Assembly: GCF_003633685.1 (NCBI RefSeq)
Contig: NZ_RBKT01000001.1
Span: 1,302,001 to 1,366,000, forward strand
Direction: 5' to 3'
Length of the DNA: 64,000 bases
From: Micromonospora pisi
Lineage (GTDB): Bacteria > Actinomycetota > Actinomycetes > Mycobacteriales > Micromonosporaceae
In this document: positions 34,729 to 43,325 of the stretch, one piece after another
Numbering within the stretch: position 1 is the stretch's first letter
Layout of the letters: each line of letters starts with the position of its first letter
Made by a program: the position numbers and the translations under genes
Notes under the pieces: model-generated
The model's database searches: none
What the model was told of the DNA's origin: nothing
Seen by the model: only the letters and a program-made list of their open reading frames with translations

Positions 34729-35301
34729 ATGACCTCACGAAGAGTCAGCCGGCTCCTGGTCGCACTCCTGACGGCGGGCACCATGTTCGGTGCCACGGTC
34801 GCCAGCCCGTCGGCAGCCTCCGCCGACGCGAGGATCGCCGCCACGGTCTGCTACGACACCAGCCAGGCCGGCAGCTTCGCCGGCATCGCCAATCAGGCCG
34901 CGACGATCTGGAACAACGCCACCGTCAACCTGACCCTCTCCAACTGCGGCTCGAACCTGCGGATCTACCAGATCACCGGCGGCGGCTCGTACGCCGTACG
35001 CACCAGTCTCGGCAACGGCCGGGTCTACATCGACACCCAGCAGGCCGCGCAGTACAGCCCGCTGCGGATCATGACGCACGAGATCGGCCACATCCTCGGC
35101 CTGCCGGACAACTACAACGGCAACTGCGCGCTGCTGATGTCCGGCGGCAGCGCCGGCACCAGTTGCACCAACCCCTACCCGAGCACCGCCGAGGCGAACC
35201 GGGTGAGCAACCTCTTCGCCGGCACCCGGGCCAGCGCCGACACCGGCAGCCAGGTCTTCCGCGACAGCTGGCCGGTCTTCTCCGTCGCCCCGGTGGGCTG
35301 A
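34729..35301 (+). CDS. Snapalysin-family secreted zinc metalloprotease (M7)
   Basis: Snapalysins are small secreted metzincin-type proteases of actinomycetes. The zinc motif THEIGHILGLPD gives HExxHxxGxxD near residues 116-126, where Asp replaces the third His of most metzincins as is typical of M7. A Sec signal peptide (residues 1 to about 32, ending SAASADA) precedes the domain; there is little or no propeptide. Cys residues (VCYD, SNCGSN, NCALL, SCTN) may form two disulfides. The ATG at 34729 has GGAGAG 7 nt upstream. An AT-rich stretch before it probably holds the promoter. A 14-bp hairpin follows the gene. Confidence 0.92.
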   Translation: MTSRRVSRLLVALLTAGTMFGATVASPSAASADARIAATVCYDTSQAGSFAGIANQAATIWNNATVNLTLSNCGSNLRIYQITGGGSYAVRTSLGNGRVYIDTQQAAQYSPLRIMTHEIGHILGLPDNYNGNCALLMSGGSAGTSCTNPYPSTAEANRVSNLFAGTRASADTGSQVFRDSWPVFSVAPVG

Positions 35302-35353
35302 GCGCTCCAGTCCCCCACCCGGTCCCTGCCCTCCTCCCCGTGGCGGGAACCGC

Positions 35354-35386
35354 GACCGGGGGCCGGCGTGATGCCGGCCCCCGGTC
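35354..35386. terminator. 14-bp perfect bidirectional terminator hairpin
   Basis: GACCGGGGGCCGGC and GCCGGCCCCCGGTC pair perfectly with loop GTGAT between the convergent snapalysin and S8 protease genes. Confidence 0.75.
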
Positions 35387-35401
35387 TGCCGGGTCCCGCT
35401 G

Positions 35402-38400
35402 TTACGGCTCGATCTGCACCGGGATCGCGTAGCTCATCCCGTTGCCGTCGCTGAACCGGATCACACCGGCGTAGTGACGGCCGGGGACCAGCCCGCTCCA
35501 GCGCACCACCGGGTAGACCTCCACCCCGGGCCGGACCGTACGCTCGGCCGGCGTGACCGTCACCGTGCCGTCCACCGGGGCGTTCGGCCCCTCCGGGTGG
35601 ACGTTGAGGACGGCGGTGAGCGGGGTCTGCTCGGCGCCCGGCGCGGCCGCCCGACGGACGACGTAGACGTAGTTCCTACCGGGATCGTTGATCCAGGCGT
35701 CATCACTGTTGTAGATGCCGCGCAACGCACCCTCGCCGTTGAAGACGAGTATGTTGATCTGCTCGTCCTTGGCGACGCTGCCCGACGGGATCGCCACCCT
35801 GGTCTGCTCGGTCTCCGCCGGCACGTCGTAGACGATCTTCGCGACCCCGGCCAGGGTGTCCGGGTCGGTCAGCGGGTTGAACTGGAACGGGTCGTAGTCA
35901 CCGGCGGTGCCGGAGATGGTGAACGGCAGGTCCACGCCGGAACTGAAGCCGAGGATCTCCGTCTTCAGGATGCCCTGGTAACCCGTGGTGACCGGGAGTA
36001 CCTGCGACCCCTTGGTCGTGGTCGCGTAGACCTCCGCCGGTGTCTTCAGCGCCAACGCGCGCGCCATCAGCGGCGTACGCACGAGGTGGCTGAACTGGTC
36101 CTTCCAGGTCAGTGCCCCGAACGCCGGTTCGCCGTACGCGGCCCCGTTGCGGATGAACTCGACCTGGTAGGTGGCCGACTGGCCGGGTGCGATCTCGAAC
36201 GACTTCGGCGTGACCTTCACCCGCCATCCGTCCGGCGCCTTCACCGTGGCGATGTAGGTGCTGCTCTTGTCACTGACATTGGTGACCGTCCGGCTGACCG
36301 TACGGTTGCCGTAGACGTCGGCGACCGCGACCGAGGGGTAGTTCAGGTCGCTGGCGTTCATCGGCCGGACGTAGTCGCACTCGTCGTACTCGTCCGACGG
36401 CGGGCCCAGTGGGTCGTACCGGATGGTGAAGCCGAGCCCGCAGGCGAACTGCCGCCACTGTGCCATGTCGGAGTCGAAGACCAGGCCGGGGTCGAGCGAC
36501 TTGGCCGGGTTGACGTGGCCGGAGCCGTAGTAGAACGGGTCGACCTCGCCGATCGAGGTGGTGGAGCCGCCATCGGGCAACTCCTCGATGATCGTGCCCT
36601 GCAGGGGCCGGTCCGCGTTGTCCCGCTGCTGTGCGGTGGTCATCAGCGCGGACTTGACCGCCATCGGCGACCAGTCCTGGTGCTTGCTGATGATCAGCGC
36701 GGCCAGGCCGGCGACATGCGGTGCCGCCATCGAGGTGCCGGAGTAGTAGGCGAAGTTCTCGCCGTGCTGGGTGATCGGCGAGACGGCGGCCAGGATCTCC
36801 TGTCCGGGCGCGGCGATGTCCGGCTTGATCAGATTGCCACCACCGGTCGACCAGGGGCCGTTCGAGGAGAAGTGGGCCACCTGAGGGGCGGCCTGTTTGC
36901 GGTCGTAGCCAGGGGTGATCATCGCCGTGGCGCCGGCCGTTCCGGTGACGTACGCCTTGACCGCCGAGCCGGCGGCCTGGTCGAGGTAGACCGTGGGGAC
37001 GGGGTAGGTCGCCGGGTTGGTGGTGTACAGGAAGGTGTTGTAGATGATCATGCCGACGCCGCCGGCCTCCTGCACCGCCTTGCCCCGGTCGTACTGGCTG
37101 GCCCCGCCACTGAAAGCACAGAGCACGATCCGCCCGGTCACCTTCGCCGGATCGAGGGTGCCCGGCTCGCAGCCGCCACCGTTGTTCTCCGGCAGGCCGG
37201 CATCCACCGCGTCGACCAGCGGGGTCGACGGTGTGCCCACGGTGCCGACGCTGCCGCCGACGAAGCTACGACCGTCGCCGAGCGTCACCAGCCGGGAGGG
37301 GGAGTTCTCCTGGGTGCTGGCGGCCACCGTGGTCATCCACGGCCAGGCGTTGTCGACCGTCCCCGCGGACGGCCCGGAGTTGCCGGAGGAGGCCGCGACG
37401 AAGACGCCCGCCGCGGCGGCGTGGTAGAACGCGACGTCGGTGGCTCCGAGGTCGTCGTACGGGTAACCCGCAGAGAAGTTGATCACGTCGACCCCGTCGG
37501 TGACCGCGTCCTCGATCGCGTGCACGATGTCGATGGTCGACCCGGTCCCGCCGCCCGAGGTGGTCTGCCACAGTGCCTTGTAGACGGCGAGACGGGCACC
37601 GGGGGCGACACCGGAGATCGGACCGACGTCCTGGCCGTCCAGCCGTACCGGCACTCCGCTGGCGCCGGCGGCGGTGCTCGCGGTGTGCGTGCCGTGGCCG
37701 ACCACGTCGCGCGGGGACCGGAACTCGGCCGGGTTCGCCTCCGCGAAGCCGCCCTCGTCGTACCAACGGGCGCCGATCACCTTGTTGTTGCAGGCGATCT
37801 GGCCGGTCTCGCCGGTGTCGCAGGTACCGCGCCACTTGGCGTCGACGACGGCCTGGTCGGCGCGGGGTTCGGACAGCGGCGCGAACGACGGGTTCTCCGG
37901 CCAGTATCCGGTGTCCACCACCCCGATGATCGTGCCCTCGCCGGCCCGGGTCGGGTCGCCGAACTGCTGCTGCCAGACGCCCTTCGGTCCGGTGAGCTTC
38001 AGGAAGTCGGCCGAGTTGCTGGACTGCGTGCGCAGCAGCCGGTCCGGGAAGATCTGCCGGACCGCGGGGTCGGTACGCAGCTTCGCGACCTCGGCCGGGG
38101 TGAGCAGCGCGGAGAACCCGTTGAACACGGTGTCGAAGCTGGTCTTCGCCCGAGCGCGGGCGATGCCGGCCGAGTCGAGCACCTTCGTACGCTGGTCACG
38201 TAGGTGCTCGCGGTAGTCACGGGCACTGTCACTGGCCCGGTCGAGCCGGGTTCCCTGAGCCGGTCTGGTCGCCGCGATACCGGCGACACCGCCGGCGTAC
38301 GAGGCGACCGGGTCGCCGGTCAACTCGATGAGGTAGCGGCTCGCACCGGCGGCGGCGTTGTTCGCCGCGTCGGGTCGGGCCTGGGCGGGCAGCGGCGCCG

Positions 38401-38479
38401 CCAGCACGAGTGCGGTCAGCACCGTGCCGGCGAGCAGGGTCCGGACCGATCGTGGTCGCCGGGCCTCGGAGGTGTCCAA
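35402..38479 (-). CDS. Secreted S8 subtilisin-like protease with PA and Fn3-like domains (1025 aa)
   Basis: The order is signal peptide (to about residue 34), I9 inhibitor propeptide (about 48-150), S8 domain with an inserted PA domain (about 440-540), and C-terminal beta domains including a subtilase-type Fn3-like domain. The catalytic residues are all present: Asp in GVVDTGYW (about 190), His in GHGTHTAS (about 260), oxyanion Asn in ASSGNSG and Ser in SGTSMAAPHVAG (about 577). The layout is like plant-type subtilases. The start is a TTG at 38479; an in-frame stop lies just upstream. A LacI-type operator-like site at 38544-38557 lies about 65 nt upstream. Confidence 0.92.
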   Translation of the reverse strand: MDTSEARRPRSVRTLLAGTVLTALVLAAPLPAQARPDAANNAAAGASRYLIELTGDPVASYAGGVAGIAATRPAQGTRLDRASDSARDYREHLRDQRTKVLDSAGIARARAKTSFDTVFNGFSALLTPAEVAKLRTDPAVRQIFPDRLLRTQSSNSADFLKLTGPKGVWQQQFGDPTRAGEGTIIGVVDTGYWPENPSFAPLSEPRADQAVVDAKWRGTCDTGETGQIACNNKVIGARWYDEGGFAEANPAEFRSPRDVVGHGTHTASTAAGASGVPVRLDGQDVGPISGVAPGARLAVYKALWQTTSGGGTGSTIDIVHAIEDAVTDGVDVINFSAGYPYDDLGATDVAFYHAAAAGVFVAASSGNSGPSAGTVDNAWPWMTTVAASTQENSPSRLVTLGDGRSFVGGSVGTVGTPSTPLVDAVDAGLPENNGGGCEPGTLDPAKVTGRIVLCAFSGGASQYDRGKAVQEAGGVGMIIYNTFLYTTNPATYPVPTVYLDQAAGSAVKAYVTGTAGATAMITPGYDRKQAAPQVAHFSSNGPWSTGGGNLIKPDIAAPGQEILAAVSPITQHGENFAYYSGTSMAAPHVAGLAALIISKHQDWSPMAVKSALMTTAQQRDNADRPLQGTIIEELPDGGSTTSIGEVDPFYYGSGHVNPAKSLDPGLVFDSDMAQWRQFACGLGFTIRYDPLGPPSDEYDECDYVRPMNASDLNYPSVAVADVYGNRTVSRTVTNVSDKSSTYIATVKAPDGWRVKVTPKSFEIAPGQSATYQVEFIRNGAAYGEPAFGALTWKDQFSHLVRTPLMARALALKTPAEVYATTTKGSQVLPVTTGYQGILKTEILGFSSGVDLPFTISGTAGDYDPFQFNPLTDPDTLAGVAKIVYDVPAETEQTRVAIPSGSVAKDEQINILVFNGEGALRGIYNSDDAWINDPGRNYVYVVRRAAAPGAEQTPLTAVLNVHPEGPNAPVDGTVTVTPAERTVRPGVEVYPVVRWSGLVPGRHYAGVIRFSDGNGMSYAIPVQIEP

Positions 38480-38543
38480 AAGGGTGTCTTCTTTCGCTCA
38501 TGTCGCCCGTACGCGACGAAAAAGCAAGATCGACACCCATCAT

Positions 38544-38557
38544 GGAAACGCTCCCAG
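38544..38557. promoter_or_regulatory. LacI-type operator-like site upstream of the S8 protease
   Basis: TGGAAACGCTCCCA (minus strand TGGGAGCGTTTCCA) matches the TGGGAGCGCTCCCA-type operator of actinobacterial LacI/CebR regulators at most positions, with six of eight half-site pairs symmetric. It lies 65 nt upstream of the TTG start. Confidence 0.5.
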
Positions 38558-38631
38558 CCAAGGGCAAGAGCTACCAAGCGGTAGTCATGGAAGGAAACGG
38601 TGATTTAACACGATGAGGACACGGTGCGTCG

Positions 38632-39135
38632 TCAGTGCACCAGCGGCACCATGTTCCGGGTGATCTTCCCGTCCGGGTTGTAGACCACGCACATGATGTC
38701 CCGGTCCCCGTCCGCCCAGGTCTCGGCGGTCGGCAGGATCGGGAAGTAGTCCAGCCCGGACTGTTCCCGGCTGACCCAGCGCCGGGCGAAGTCCTTGCCG
38801 CACCCGTCCCAGCCGAGTGCGGCCACCGCCGGCCGGTCCCAGGGCCCGTCCTCGACGTGCACGAAGCCGAACGACTCGTTGTCCGCCCGCTCCTCGCACG
38901 CCTTGTACACCACCACCACGTCGTTCGACCGGGGGGAGTAGGCCGGGTCGGAGAAGCACTCGCCGCCCTCGATGTTGAGGATGCCGGTGGTCTCCGCGCT
39001 GATGAAGTCGTCACCCTTGACGGCGATCGGCTGCGGCGGTTCGGCCCTCGGGAACACCCCGATCAGCGCCACGGCGGCGATCGCGGCCCAGCGGCGACGG
39101 CTCCTCAGCAGCGGGTTCGGCAGTGCGAGAGTCAT
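38632..39135 (-). CDS. Membrane-anchored septum-formation-like protein (167 aa)
   Basis: A basic N-terminus and one membrane helix (about residues 15-30) precede an external domain of about 130 residues with Cys residues and the pattern GECFSDP, VYKACEE, WDGCGKDFARRW and CVVY, resembling the septum-formation domain of actinobacterial membrane proteins. The Cys pairs may form disulfides outside the cell. The start is the ATG at 39135. A role in division is only implied by the family name. It is divergent from the phosphatase gene. Confidence 0.7.
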   Translation of the reverse strand: MTLALPNPLLRSRRRWAAIAAVALIGVFPRAEPPQPIAVKGDDFISAETTGILNIEGGECFSDPAYSPRSNDVVVVYKACEERADNESFGFVHVEDGPWDRPAVAALGWDGCGKDFARRWVSREQSGLDYFPILPTAETWADGDRDIMCVVYNPDGKITRNMVPLVH

Positions 39136-39286
39136 CGATGCGACCTGTTCTGGGCGGCGGTACGGGGACACCGGGCGGACCCCGCCGCATGGTAGGCGGG
39201 CGTTCGTTAACGTCCGGCGAACGAGACCGGTCCGGCTGGCGACCGGCGAATGGCACCCCACTCCGGAATCACCGAAGTGATCTTCA

Positions 39287-39330
39287 GTTCACCTGGTAGT
39301 CAGCCTGAAGTCGGCTTGCCGTCGGCGTAC
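39287..39330 (+). promoter_or_regulatory. Candidate PHO box upstream of the acid phosphatase
   Basis: Four 11-nt units start GTTCACC, AGTCAGC, AGTCGGC and CGTCGGC. The first equals the PHO-box core GTTCACC and the spacing of 11 nt is the PhoP pattern; units 2-4 keep only TC and C positions. The gene downstream is a secreted phosphatase. Confidence 0.45.
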
Positions 39331-39391
39331 TCCGACTCAATGCGGAGGTTCGCCGCGCTCCCGCTGGCGGACAGTCCACTTCTCTTGAGGG

Positions 39392-41083
39392 GTGACCCCT
39401 ACCTTGAACGACAACAAGCGACCGTGGAGCACGGGCTCGCGGCGGGCGAAGCTCGCCGCCGTGGGTGCCGCCGCGCTCATCGTCGGCGGCGTCGCGTTCG
39501 GCCCGTCGGCGTTTGGTGACGCCGCACCGACCAAGTTCCCGGCAGCCGAGATCTACAAGCCCTCCCCGATGCCCGACCGCGTCATCCTGACGCCGACCAC
39601 CACCCCGGCCACCTCGCAGAAGGTGACCTGGCGGGCCGAGGCTTCCGCCGAGTGGGCGCAGGCCCAGATCCTCGAGGCGCCGAAGGCCCTCGGCGAGGTC
39701 GCGCCGGCCGCGGGTGCTGTGAGCACCGTCAAGGCGAGCGTCAACTCGGCGGTCAACACCTCGCTCGGTTACGCCTCGAACTACCACACCGTCGAGTTCA
39801 CCGGCCTGAAGCCGAACACCCGCTACACCTACCGGGTCGGTGACGGCACCAACTGGGGCGAGTGGTCCGACTTCACCACCGCGGCCGAGGGATTCTCGCC
39901 GTTCTCGTTCATCTACTACGGTGACGCGCAGAACTACCTCGACTCCGCGCTTCCGCGCGTGTTCCGGCAGGCGTTCGCCGACCGGCCCGAGGCCAAGATG
40001 ATCGTCAACGCCGGTGACCTCATCGACAGCGCGAACAGCGAAGAGCAGTGGGGCCAGTGGTTCGACGCTGACGGCTTCGTCAACAGCCAGGTCAACAACA
40101 TCGCGATCCCGGGTAACCACGAGTACAGCGGCTCCTCGCTCTCCTCGTTCTGGGCACCGCAGTTCCCGTTCCCGGCGAACGGCCCGCAGTGGCCGGCCGG
40201 GATGGAGTCGGCCCTGGACAAGACCGCTTACTACACCGACTACCAGGGTGTGCGGTTCATCGGCCTGAACAGCAATGTGCAGAGCATCCCCGAGGTCATG
40301 GCCGCGCAGACCGCGTGGCTCGAGGGTGTCCTCAAGGACAACCCGAACAAGTGGACCGTGGTCACCTTCCACCACCCGGTCTACTCGAACACCGGCACCC
40401 GCAACAACCCGCAGGTCCGCGACCAGTGGGGCCCGCTGCTGGAGAAGTACGGCGTGGACCTGGTCCTGCAGGGCCACGACCACTCGTACGCCCGGGGCAA
40501 CGTCGCGGCGAACCGCAAGTCGAGCACCGTGCACAACGGCACCGCCTACGTGGTCTCCGTCTCCGGCGGCAAGATGTACGAGCTCAACGGTGGCGAGAAC
40601 TGGACCGGTAACGGTGCCGAGATCACCAACCGGGACGAGAACATCCAGCTCTACCAGATGATCGACGTGGAGAAGGACTCGATCCGCTTCGAGGCCCGCA
40701 CCGCCAACGGCGAGCACCAGGACGGCTTCCTCATCCGCAAGAACGACGCGGGTGTCCGGACCGTCAACGAGCTCCGCACCCCGGAGAACACCACCGGTGA
40801 GCGGGCCCTGGTCAGCAAGACCACCGTCGCGGTGGGCGAGAAGGTCGGCGTGAAGGCGTACAACTACGACCCGAACGAGACGGTGAGCGTGTACCTGCGC
40901 AGCACCACCGCGGCCGACAGCAACAAGGGCGTTCTGATCGCGTCCAAGAAGGCTGACGAGCTGGGCCAGTTCAACTACACCTTCGCCGTGCCGGAAGGCA
41001 CCAAGAAGGGCAGCACCCAGGTCATCTACCTGGTCAGCGAGAACCAGAAGATCACCACCCCGGTGATCACCATCAGCAAGTAG
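39392..41083 (+). CDS. Secreted purple acid phosphatase-like metallophosphoesterase
   Basis: The protein hydrolyses phosphate esters outside the cell if it behaves like its family. It has a signal peptide (residues about 18-42), a Fn3-like N-terminal domain (about 60-165, with TGLKPNTRYTYRVGDG) and a metallophosphoesterase domain with GDAQNY (176), GDLID (207), GNHEY (240), HHPVYS (326) and GHDHSYAR (360), matching the dinuclear metal site. A beta domain follows to residue 563. Either the GTG at 39392 or a TTG at 39404 may start translation; the second is better spaced from GAGG. A PHO-box-like repeat lies 60-105 nt upstream, and a hairpin at 41095-41131 follows. Confidence 0.9.
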   Translation: MTPTLNDNKRPWSTGSRRAKLAAVGAAALIVGGVAFGPSAFGDAAPTKFPAAEIYKPSPMPDRVILTPTTTPATSQKVTWRAEASAEWAQAQILEAPKALGEVAPAAGAVSTVKASVNSAVNTSLGYASNYHTVEFTGLKPNTRYTYRVGDGTNWGEWSDFTTAAEGFSPFSFIYYGDAQNYLDSALPRVFRQAFADRPEAKMIVNAGDLIDSANSEEQWGQWFDADGFVNSQVNNIAIPGNHEYSGSSLSSFWAPQFPFPANGPQWPAGMESALDKTAYYTDYQGVRFIGLNSNVQSIPEVMAAQTAWLEGVLKDNPNKWTVVTFHHPVYSNTGTRNNPQVRDQWGPLLEKYGVDLVLQGHDHSYARGNVAANRKSSTVHNGTAYVVSVSGGKMYELNGGENWTGNGAEITNRDENIQLYQMIDVEKDSIRFEARTANGEHQDGFLIRKNDAGVRTVNELRTPENTTGERALVSKTTVAVGEKVGVKAYNYDPNETVSVYLRSTTAADSNKGVLIASKKADELGQFNYTFAVPEGTKKGSTQVIYLVSENQKITTPVITISK

Positions 41084-41094
41084 CAGTCCCGTCC

Positions 41095-41131
41095 CGGGTG
41101 CGGATCGGCCACCACGGCCGGTCCGCACCCG
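41095..41131. terminator. 16-bp hairpin after the acid phosphatase
   Basis: CGGGTGCGGATCGGCC pairs with GGCCGGTCCGCACCCG with one G-U pair and loop ACCAC, starting 12 nt after the phosphatase stop and 26 nt before the next gene. It may end the phosphatase message or attenuate the metal-transport genes. Confidence 0.65.
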
Positions 41132-41156
41132 GTCCGGTTCCCGGACAGGAGATCTC

Positions 41157-41828
41157 GTGACCATCCGTACGCGCGCGTCGGCGGGTGCGCTGCTCGGTGC
41201 CCTGGCCGCGCTGGTCGCGGTCACCCTCCCGGCCACCCCGGCCTCCGCCCACCCGTTCGGTCCACCGGCAACCGCCAGGATCGGTGCCGAGGGCTCGCAC
41301 GTCAGCATCGCCTGGCACGCCGCCGAGGACGACTGGGTGGCACTCGGCCAGTCGCTCGGCGCGTTCGAGAACCCGGCCACGGGCAAGGTGGAGACCGGAC
41401 TCACCGGGGAGCAGAAGCTCCAGCGCTCCCCCGCCGTGCGGGACTACCTGCTGGAGCGGATCACGGTCAGCCAGGCCGGCAAGCGCTGCGCCAGCCGGCT
41501 CGACACGCTCGAACAACTGCTCAAGAAGGGTGCCCGGGTCAGCTTCGAGTGCCCCGAACCGGTCTCCGACGTCGAGGTCACGGTCAGCGCGCTCACCGAC
41601 CTGAACACGGCGTACCGCACGGCGCTCACCGCGGACATTCAGATGACGCCCTCGGAGGCGCTCTTCACCGCGACCGAGGGAACCCACCGGGTCCGCCTGG
41701 ACGCCGGTAAGGACGGCGGCAGCCCGGCCGCGGTCGGCACGGTCGCCGCAGGTACGGGTGTCGCGGCGGTGATGATCCTCGCCGGTGTGCTGGTCAACCG
41801 CCGGCGACGGACGAGGAGGACGGCATGA
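41157..41828 (+). CDS. Exported membrane-anchored accessory protein of the nickel/cobalt transporter
   Basis: The 223-residue protein has a Sec signal peptide (residues 1-32, ending TPASAHP), an external domain with two Cys and a C-terminal membrane helix (about 192-213) followed by a basic tail. It is coupled to the NicO-type transporter by a 4-nt ATGA overlap, an arrangement in which such proteins accompany the transporter. The GTG at 41157 has AGGAGA 5-6 nt upstream. The external domain is probably metal-binding or scaffolding; no His-rich motif is seen in it. Confidence 0.72.
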   Translation: MTIRTRASAGALLGALAALVAVTLPATPASAHPFGPPATARIGAEGSHVSIAWHAAEDDWVALGQSLGAFENPATGKVETGLTGEQKLQRSPAVRDYLLERITVSQAGKRCASRLDTLEQLLKKGARVSFECPEPVSDVEVTVSALTDLNTAYRTALTADIQMTPSEALFTATEGTHRVRLDAGKDGGSPAAVGTVAAGTGVAAVMILAGVLVNRRRRTRRTA

Positions 41829-42766
41829 CCGGGATCAACGCGCTGGACAACCACCTGATCGCGCTCTTCGACAGCGGGGCGGTGTTCTGGCTCGCCCTGC
41901 TGGTGTCGCTCGGTGTCGGCGCCGCCCACGCGGTGGCTCCGGGACACGGCAAGAGCGTCACGGCCGCGTACCTGGTCGGTACGAGGGGCCGCTACCGCGA
42001 CGCGGTACGGCTCGGCGCCATCGTCGCCCTGATGCACACCTTCTCCGTACTCGTGCTCGCCCTGGTCTGGGTCGGTCTGACCGGCGCCGCGAGTTTCAGC
42101 ACCAAGTCGGTCACCGCCTGGCTCCAGGTGTTCGCCGGACTCGTGGTGATCGGCGTCGGCGCCCACCTGACCTACCGTCACCTGCGCGGCCACGGCCACT
42201 CGCACTCGCACGGTCATTCACACGTCCCCGACCACTCGCACGGCCACTCGCACGGCCCCGACCACTCGCACGGCCCCGACCACTCGCACGACCACGGATC
42301 GGACCAGGTCGCCGCCGGGCACGTGCACCACGACCACGCCGGGCCGGGTACGGCGACCGCCACGCTCACCGCCGACCCGGTCACCCGGGCGGAGCCGGCC
42401 CATCACCACCACCACGACGACGCACCCGAGTTGACCAATCCGTGGTCGCGTCGGGGGCTGCTCGCGCTCGGCCTTTCCGGCGGTCTGCTGCCGTCGCCGT
42501 CGGCGTTCCTGGTGCTGGTCAGCGGCCTGCTCACCGGGCGGGCGCTGGACGCCGTGATCCTGGTGATCGTGTTCGGCATCGGCATGGCGGTCACCCTGAC
42601 CGGGGTCGGCGTGCTCACCATCCGGGGGTACGCGCTGCTCGCCGGCCGGGCCCGCGCCTGGTCCCCGGTCGCGAAGCTGATCGGTTGGGTGCCGGCCGCC
42701 GCCGGGGTGGTCGTCGCCATCGGTGGCTGCCTCTACGTAGTCGCCGCACTGACCATCCTCACCTGA
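41825..42766 (+). CDS. NicO/RcnA-type nickel/cobalt transporter with a His-rich loop
   Basis: The protein has six or more membrane helices. The first ones hold the family motif HAVAPGHGKSVTAAYLVG (about residues 35-52), typical of NicO/UreH/RcnA transporters. Between residues about 120 and 200 is a cytoplasmic or external loop with many His residues in DHSHGHSHGPDHSHG-type repeats, a likely metal sink or sensor. The second half has GLSGGLLPSPSAFLVLVSG and IVFGIGMAVTLTGVG. RcnA proteins export nickel and cobalt; NicT relatives import them, and direction cannot be decided from sequence. The ATG overlaps the accessory gene by 4 nt. Confidence 0.88.
   Translation: MTGINALDNHLIALFDSGAVFWLALLVSLGVGAAHAVAPGHGKSVTAAYLVGTRGRYRDAVRLGAIVALMHTFSVLVLALVWVGLTGAASFSTKSVTAWLQVFAGLVVIGVGAHLTYRHLRGHGHSHSHGHSHVPDHSHGHSHGPDHSHGPDHSHDHGSDQVAAGHVHHDHAGPGTATATLTADPVTRAEPAHHHHHDDAPELTNPWSRRGLLALGLSGGLLPSPSAFLVLVSGLLTGRALDAVILVIVFGIGMAVTLTGVGVLTIRGYALLAGRARAWSPVAKLIGWVPAAAGVVVAIGGCLYVVAALTILT
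42205..42300 (+). repeat. His-rich coding repeats in the NicO-type transporter
   Basis: CACTCGCACGG-type units repeat in frame and encode HSHGHSH and DHSHGPDHSHG. They form the probable metal-binding loop and may vary in copy number. Confidence 0.8.
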
Positions 42767-42803
42767 CGCAGCCGTCCTTCCCTGGCCGAACCCATCCTTC
42801 CCT

Positions 42804-42849
42804 AATGCTCCCTATCATTACCTGAAGATGGGGTAGTATCTGGAGCATT
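42804..42849. promoter_or_regulatory. Inverted repeat upstream of the HTH/DUF4180 operon
   Basis: AATGCTCC (42804-42811) and GGAGCATT (42842-42849) are perfect 8-bp arms 30 nt apart, with ATTACC and GGGGTAG inside. The position 39 nt before the start suggests an operator for the regulator itself. CCTTCCCT occurs twice just upstream (about 42776 and 42797). Confidence 0.55.
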
Positions 42850-42887
42850 GGCACGCACGGTGGCCGTGCCCCCAGGACGGGAAGGTC

Positions 42888-43325
42888 ATGTCCCAGGAGA
42901 TGTACTCGGTCGAGCAGGTCGCCGAACGACTCGGCCTGCACGTCCGCACCGTGCGCAACTACGTCCGCGACGGGCGACTCAAGGCCGTCCGGATCGGCAA
43001 GCAGTACCGGATAACCCGCGAGGACCTGGAACTGCTGACCGGTGGCACGGTGCCCGCCTCGCCCCGCGAGACCGCCGGCCGACACCGCCGGGTCGACGTG
43101 TCGAGCATCGTGCAGATCGACGCGGTCGACCCGACGACGGCCAACCGGGTGAGCAACACACTCATCGCCGCCGCCGGCAACCGTCACGCCGGTGACGAGC
43201 CGCTGCGGGTCGAGAGCATCTACGACGAGGAACGCGCCCGGCTGCGGATCGTGGTGATCGGCGGGTTGGCCGACACCGCCGAGCTGCTCCGCCTCGTCGG
43301 TCTGCTGACCGAGGCGGACGCGTGA
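42888..43325 (+). CDS. Excisionase/MerR-like HTH regulator with a ligand-type C-domain (145 aa)
   Basis: Residues 5-50 are a winged HTH of the HTH_17/excisionase type (YSVEQVAERLGLHVRTVRNY, then GRLKAVRIGKQYRITREDL). Residues 70-145 form a separate domain (IVQIDAVDPTTANRVSNTLI) that may bind a ligand or mediate dimerisation. The ATG at 42888 follows an inverted repeat (42804-42849) that is a candidate autoregulatory operator. It overlaps the DUF4180 gene by 4 nt (GTGA). A phage excisionase is unlikely because no integrase is near. Confidence 0.85.
   Translation: MSQEMYSVEQVAERLGLHVRTVRNYVRDGRLKAVRIGKQYRITREDLELLTGGTVPASPRETAGRHRRVDVSSIVQIDAVDPTTANRVSNTLIAAAGNRHAGDEPLRVESIYDEERARLRIVVIGGLADTAELLRLVGLLTEADA

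Noticed and set aside
35474-38203. 909-codon plus-strand frame opposite the S8 protease
   Set aside because: Shadow frame; no signal peptide or domain, while the protease has all motifs.
39284-41404. 706-codon minus-strand frame opposite the phosphatase
   Set aside because: Shadow frame extending across the intergenic region; no motif.
42888-43325. Prophage excisionase reading of the HTH gene
   Set aside because: No integrase, attachment repeat or phage genes are near, and the protein has an added C-terminal domain.
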